Assembly: GCF_017742835.1 (NCBI RefSeq)
Contig: NZ_CP072392.1
Coordinates: 5,022,180 to 5,086,179 of the forward strand
From: Aquabacter sp. L1I39
GTDB lineage: Bacteria > Pseudomonadota > Alphaproteobacteria > Rhizobiales > Xanthobacteraceae
DNA: 64,000 nucleotides
Direction: 5' to 3'
Of the stretch, positions 60,093 to 64,000 are shown piece by piece. The stretch's first letter is position 1. Each line of letters starts with the position of its first letter. Position numbers and translations under genes: made by a program. Below the pieces are notes generated by a model that was given only the letters and a program-made list of their open reading frames with translations, was not told the origin of the DNA and ran no database searches.

Positions 60093-61580
60093 ATGCCCAC
60101 TGCTTTCCGCGCTTTCTCCGCGCTGCTGGCTCCCGCTTTGGTGCTCGGCCTCCTGGCCGGAGCCGCGGTGCCCCATCGCGCCCTTGCCGCCTCCACCAAA
60201 GGGCCGGACACCGTCGCCGACACCGCCGAGCGGGTTATGGACGCGGTGGTCAACATCTCCACGTCCCAGAACGTGGCCGCCTCCCGCTCCGTGCCGACGC
60301 CCCAGCTGCCGCCGGGCTCGCCGCTGGAGGATCTGTTCGACGAATTCTTCAAGCGCCGCGGTGGCCAGGAGGATGGCGACGGCGCCCCTCAGAACCGCTC
60401 CCGCAAGGTGTCGTCGCTGGGTTCCGGCTTCGTCATCGACCCGGCCGGCCTGATCGCCACCAACAACCACGTCATCGCCGACGCCGACGAAATCTATGTG
60501 AATTTCAATGACGGCACCAAGCTCAAGGCCGAGCTGGTGGGCCGCGATCCCAAGACGGACCTCGCCCTTCTGCGGGTGAAGCCGGAGAAGCCGCTCACCT
60601 CGGTGAAGTTCGGCGACTCCGACAAGATGCGGGTGGGCGACTGGGTGATGGCCATCGGCAACCCGTTCGGCCTTGGCGGCACGCTGACCGTGGGCGTGGT
60701 CTCGGCCCGAAACCGCAACATCAATTCCGGCCCCTACGACAATTTTCTCCAGACCGACGCCGCCATCAATCGCGGCAATTCAGGCGGCCCGCTGTTCAAC
60801 ATGGATGGCGAGGTGGTCGGCGTGAACACCGCCATCATCTCCCCCTCGGGCGGCTCCATCGGCATCGGTTTCTCGGTGCCCTCCTCCACCGCCGCTCCCG
60901 TTCTGGCCCAGCTCGAGCAGTTCAAGGAAGTGCGGCGCGGATGGATCGGCGTGCGCATCCAGGCGGTCACCGACGAGATCGCCGAGACGCTCGGCCTCGG
61001 CAAGGCGCGCGGTGCGCTGGTGGGCGGGGTGAGCGATGATGGCCCCGCCGCAAAGGGCGGCATCAAGGCCGGCGACGTGGTGATCCGCTTCGACGGCAAG
61101 GACGTGAAGGAAATGCGCGACCTGCCCCGCCTCGTGGCCGACACGCCGGTGGGCAAGCAGGTGGATGTGGTGGTGGTCCGCAAGGGCAAGGAAGAGACGC
61201 TCAAGCTCACCATCGCCCGCATGCCGGAGGACGAGAAGCCCGCCGCCGAGGGCAAGGCCCCCGACGCGCCCAAGGCCGACCTGAAGCGCGTGCTGGGCAT
61301 GGAGCTGTCCCCGCTCACTGACGAGCTGCGCAAGCGCTTCAAGATCAAGGACAGCGTGAAGGGCGTCGTGATCCTGAACGTCGACCGCACCTCCGCCGCC
61401 GCCGAGAAGGGCCTCAAGCCCGGCCAGGTGCTGGTGGAAGTGGGCCAGGAGACGGTGGCCAATCCCGAGGACGTGGCCAAGCGACTCGACGGCCTGCGCA
61501 AGGGCGACAAGAAGTCCGTGCTGCTGCTGGTGGCCAATCCCGACGGCCAGATGCAGTTCGCGGCCGTGCCGCTGAACTGA
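60093..61580 (+). CDS. degP: Periplasmic serine endoprotease DegP/Do family
   Basis: A periplasmic protease and chaperone that clears misfolded envelope proteins. The 495-residue protein has a signal peptide (to ~residue 33), a trypsin-like domain with catalytic triad H126 (TNNHVI), D156 (KTDLALL) and S230 (GNSGGPL), and two PDZ domains (about residues 285-375 and 395-490). The gene order hflK-hflC-DUF2065-degP-serB/miaA matches other alphaproteobacteria. Confidence 0.96.
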   Translation: MPTAFRAFSALLAPALVLGLLAGAAVPHRALAASTKGPDTVADTAERVMDAVVNISTSQNVAASRSVPTPQLPPGSPLEDLFDEFFKRRGGQEDGDGAPQNRSRKVSSLGSGFVIDPAGLIATNNHVIADADEIYVNFNDGTKLKAELVGRDPKTDLALLRVKPEKPLTSVKFGDSDKMRVGDWVMAIGNPFGLGGTLTVGVVSARNRNINSGPYDNFLQTDAAINRGNSGGPLFNMDGEVVGVNTAIISPSGGSIGIGFSVPSSTAAPVLAQLEQFKEVRRGWIGVRIQAVTDEIAETLGLGKARGALVGGVSDDGPAAKGGIKAGDVVIRFDGKDVKEMRDLPRLVADTPVGKQVDVVVVRKGKEETLKLTIARMPEDEKPAAEGKAPDAPKADLKRVLGMELSPLTDELRKRFKIKDSVKGVVILNVDRTSAAAEKGLKPGQVLVEVGQETVANPEDVAKRLDGLRKGDKKSVLLLVANPDGQMQFAAVPLN

Positions 61581-61597
61581 TCGCCCTCCCCTCCATG

Positions 61598-61634
61598 AAA
61601 AACGCCCGGCTGCGCGTGCAGTCGGGCGTTTTCA
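61598..61634. terminator. Bidirectional terminator between degP and serB
   Basis: A stem of ten bases (AAAACGCCCG with CGGGCGTTTT) encloses a loop that itself contains a short GC hairpin. T-tracts follow on both strands (TTTTC plus; TTTTTC minus), so it can end both convergent genes. Confidence 0.85.
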
Positions 61635-61656
61635 TTTGGGGACCGGGTGAAGGACG

Positions 61657-62556
61657 TCAGCCCTGGCGGATTTCCTCGTGGGTATAGCCCTGCATGTAGA
61701 GCAGTGCCGTCAGGTCGCCATGGTCGATGCGGGCGTGGGCGGCTTCCGCAACCTTGGGCTTGGCATGGTAGGCGACGCCGATGCCGGCCTCCCCGAGCAT
61801 GCCCAGATCATTGGCGCCATCGCCCACCGCCATGGTCTCGGACGGGGCGAGGTGCAGGCGGTCGCGCAGTTCGATGAGGGTGGCGGTCTTCGCCTCGCGG
61901 CCGAGGATCGGCTCCACCACGCGGCCGGTCAGCTTGCCGTCTTCCACGTCCAGGATGTTGGCGCGGTTCTCGTCGAAGCCGATCATGGCCGCCACCGGGC
62001 CGGTGAACAGCGTGAAGCCGCCCGAGACGAGGGCCGCATAGGCGCCGTGGGCCTTCATGGTGGCCACCAGGATCGGACCGCCGGGGGTCAGGCGGATGCG
62101 CTCGGCCAGAACGTCCTTCACCACGTCGGTGGCAAGGCCCTTCAGCAGCCCCACCCGCTCGCGCAGGGCCGGCTCGAAGGCGATCTCGCCGCGCATGGCG
62201 CGCTCGGTAATCTCAGCCACATGCGCCTTGATGCCCACCACATCGGCCAGTTCGTCGATGCATTCCTGGCCGATCATGGTGGAATCCATGTCCGCGATGA
62301 ACAGGCGCTTGCGCCGGCCGGCAGCAAGTTGCACCACCACGTCGATGGGCGCGTCCCCCAGCGCCGCGCGCACCGTGTCCGCCAGCAGGCGGGGATCGGC
62401 GCCGAGCTGCGGGTCGAACGGGATGTCGGCGGCCACCTCCGGCTCAAGGATGTGCGGCTCGCCGGCCTCCGGCAGCACGGAGCGGGCGGCGATCAGGAGA
62501 TCACGCGAGAGCAGCGCATCGGCGGGATTTGAGATAAGGGTCGCGACATAAACCAT
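61657..62556 (-). CDS. serB: Phosphoserine phosphatase
   Basis: Last step of serine synthesis. The 299-residue HAD-fold phosphatase has the catalytic motif I D89-M-D91-S-T, motif II '[14 protein letters not shown]' and motif III '[12 protein letters not shown]'. The start MVYVATLIS gives a length normal for this class with an N-terminal ACT-like part; the frame remains open far upstream without support. Only 21 bp separate its start from that of miaA, which is divergent. Confidence 0.96.
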   Translation of the reverse strand: MVYVATLISNPADALLSRDLLIAARSVLPEAGEPHILEPEVAADIPFDPQLGADPRLLADTVRAALGDAPIDVVVQLAAGRRKRLFIADMDSTMIGQECIDELADVVGIKAHVAEITERAMRGEIAFEPALRERVGLLKGLATDVVKDVLAERIRLTPGGPILVATMKAHGAYAALVSGGFTLFTGPVAAMIGFDENRANILDVEDGKLTGRVVEPILGREAKTATLIELRDRLHLAPSETMAVGDGANDLGMLGEAGIGVAYHAKPKVAEAAHARIDHGDLTALLYMQGYTHEEIRQG

Positions 62557-62577
62557 GGCAGATCCAGTGAGGAAGCC

Positions 62578-63495
62578 TTGAAGCCTGAGGCGGTGCTCAT
62601 CGCAGGTCCAACGGCCAGCGGCAAGTCCGCCGTGGCCCTCGCCTTGGCGGAGCGCACGGGCGGCGTGGTCATCAATGCCGATTCCATGCAGGTCTATGGC
62701 GACCTGCGCATCATCACCGCCCGCCCCACCGAGGCGGAGGAAGCCCGCGTGCCCCATTGCCTCTATGGCCACGTGGACGCGGACACTGACTATTCCGCCG
62801 GCCGCTGGCTGGACGATGCCCTGGCCACCCTCGCCGATGCGCGGGCGCAGGGGCGGCTGCCCATCTTCATTGGTGGCACCGGCCTTTATTTCCGCGTGCT
62901 CACCCAGGGTCTGGCCGCCGTGCCGCCCATTCCGGAAGAGGTGCGCGCGGCCCTGCGCGCCGAGGCGGAAGGCCTGTCCGACGCTGCCCTCCACCAGTGC
63001 CTTGTCGCGCGGGACGCCGACGGCGCCGCCCGCCTCGCCCCCGCCGACCGGCAGCGGGTGCTGCGGGCGCTGGAGGTGGTGGAATCAACCGGCCGGCCGC
63101 TTGCCGCCTGGCAGCAGGCGCAGGGCCCTGCCCCGCTGGCGCCGGAGCGCTGCGCGCGCGTGGTCCTGGAGGTGGAGCGGGAGGTCTTGCGGGCGCGCAT
63201 TGATGCCCGATTCGAGGCCATGATGGCGGCGGGTGCGTTGGATGAGGTGGCCGCGCTCGCCGCCCGGCATCTGCCGGCCGCTCGTCCGATCCTGAAGGCC
63301 CACGGGGTGCCGGCTCTCACCCGATACCTCGTTGGAGAGATGAGTCGGGAAGCGGCCATCGCCGAGGGCCAGGCCGACACCCGCCGCTATGCCAAGCGCC
63401 AGGTCACTTGGTTCCGCCACCAGATGAAGGACTGGCCCCGCACCCATCCCGAGGGGGCGCTGGAGACCCTCACGGCCGCGCTGTCGGGCGCCTGA
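62578..63495 (+). CDS. miaA: tRNA dimethylallyltransferase
   Basis: Adds the isopentenyl group to A37 of tRNAs reading UNN codons. The 305-residue protein has the P-loop GPTASGKSA (residues ~10-18), '[12 protein letters not shown]' and '[14 protein letters not shown]' motifs. The start is a TTG codon with an AGTGAGGA ribosome binding site. No ATG lies in the short gap to serB, so the TTG is likely real. Its promoter must lie inside serB. Confidence 0.95.
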   Translation: MKPEAVLIAGPTASGKSAVALALAERTGGVVINADSMQVYGDLRIITARPTEAEEARVPHCLYGHVDADTDYSAGRWLDDALATLADARAQGRLPIFIGGTGLYFRVLTQGLAAVPPIPEEVRAALRAEAEGLSDAALHQCLVARDADGAARLAPADRQRVLRALEVVESTGRPLAAWQQAQGPAPLAPERCARVVLEVEREVLRARIDARFEAMMAAGALDEVAALAARHLPAARPILKAHGVPALTRYLVGEMSREAAIAEGQADTRRYAKRQVTWFRHQMKDWPRTHPEGALETLTAALSGA

Positions 63496-63501
63496 GCGCC
63501 G

Positions 63502-64000
63502 TCAGGCGAGGGCGCGGGCAAGGCTATCGAAAGCGTCCGGCCCCATCTGGGCCACGTTGAAGCGCATGAAATCGCCGGCGGTCTGGCTGACCGAGAAGAC
63601 ATTTCCAGGCGCCAGGACCATGCCCTCCTCCAGGGCGCGGCGGGCCACCGCCGCCCCGTCGCGCCGCTCGGGCAAGCGGCACCAGAGCAGGAAGCCGCCG
63701 CGCGGCTCCAGCACCGGCCGCACGCCCAGCCCCGCGAGGCGCGCCGCCACCTCCCGCCGGCGCCGGGCGAGGCGCGGGCGCAGCATCGCCAGATGCTTGC
63801 GATAACTGCCGTCCGCCAGCACGCGGGAGACAATCTCCACCGCCAGCGGGCTCGGCCCGCCGAAGCTGGTGGCCACCTGGAGGTCCACCAGCCCCTCGAT
63901 CCAATCCCGCCGCGCCACCACATAGCCTGTGCGCACCGAGGCCGAGAGCGTCTTGGAGAAGCTGCCCACCCGGATCACCCGCGCCAGCCCGTCCAGTGCG
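63502..64000 (-). CDS. MocR-type PLP-dependent regulator or aminotransferase (C-terminal part; truncated)
   Basis: The last ~165 residues of a fold type I aminotransferase domain; the 5' part is beyond the right edge. The PLP-lysine motif VGSFSKTLSASVRTGYVVA and the C-terminal 'GGFLLWCRLPER' and 'FSVSQTAGDFMRFNVAQM' match MocR/GntR-family regulators, which join a GntR DNA-binding domain to an aminotransferase. A stand-alone aminotransferase is possible, since the N-terminus is not visible. Confidence 0.8.
   Translation of the reverse strand, partial: ALDGLARVIRVGSFSKTLSASVRTGYVVARRDWIEGLVDLQVATSFGGPSPLAVEIVSRVLADGSYRKHLAMLRPRLARRRREVAARLAGLGVRPVLEPRGGFLLWCRLPERRDGAAVARRALEEGMVLAPGNVFSVSQTAGDFMRFNVAQMGPDAFDSLARALA

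Noticed and set aside
62557..62994. Extension of serB upstream over miaA
   Set aside because: It would overlap miaA entirely; SerB families start at MVYVATLIS.

Overview
This window is a high-GC chromosomal segment from an alphaproteobacterium, most likely order Hyphomicrobiales (Rhizobiales) near Xanthobacter/Azorhizobium. The assignment is an inference. It rests on GC-rich codon use, RNase E with a large acidic insert in its S1 domain, the gene orders amidase-PBP1a-prfB next to rne, hflK-hflC-DUF2065-degP-serB/miaA and fumC-DUF4169-RHH, an Irr-type iron box in front of the suf genes, and protein similarities to that group. I saw no tRNA, rRNA, CRISPR array, prophage or insertion sequence.

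Layout. 1-4.5 kb: a suf Fe-S assembly operon on the minus strand (cysteine desulfurase, sufB, sufC, sufD cut by the window edge) behind a promoter that abuts an Irr-type box. 4.6-10.1 kb: an alpha/beta hydrolase, an APC permease, anmK, tyrS and a PRC-barrel protein. 10.4-16.2 kb: a giant AsmA/YhdP-like envelope protein, a Bcp peroxiredoxin and an LVIVD-repeat protein. 16.3-26 kb: the cell-wall block prfB, PBP1a and amidase, divergent from rne. 26-30 kb: a small Cys-rich protein, gabD, a secreted protein whose stop codon lies in a palindromic mosaic repeat, and a lower-GC orphan gene. 30.3-33 kb: ffh-rpsP-rimM, without the usual trmD next. 33.7-38.2 kb: a complete sugar-type ABC importer operon. 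38.5-46.3 kb: a 2-hydroxyacid dehydrogenase, a two-domain protease-inhibitor-like protein, a TorF-type porin, a hybrid histidine kinase, two membrane proteins and a cupin. 46.3-50.4 kb: radC, map, sfsA, a thioesterase, an FAH-family enzyme and a Pmp3-like peptide. 50.4-53.6 kb: the str operon rpsL-rpsG-fusA. 54-57.5 kb: mdh, fumC and two small partner genes. 57.6-64 kb: hflK-hflC-DUF2065-degP, serB, miaA and the end of a MocR-type regulator.

Most striking point. Where tuf normally follows fusA there is instead a 48-codon open frame. Its first 18 codons are the EF-Tu N-terminus, with its ribosome binding site, and its last ~30 codons read as the C-terminus of succinyl-CoA synthetase alpha (SucD). 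This looks like the scar of a rearrangement that joined tuf to sucD in frame. Other points of interest are the Irr box at suf, the mosaic repeat beside a probably transferred orphan gene, the break in the rpsP-rimM-trmD order, a malate dehydrogenase of a type unusual for this order, and several perfect palindromes in promoter regions.

Start sites were chosen by ribosome binding site and family length. Many longer open frames are only GC-driven extensions or antisense shadows.
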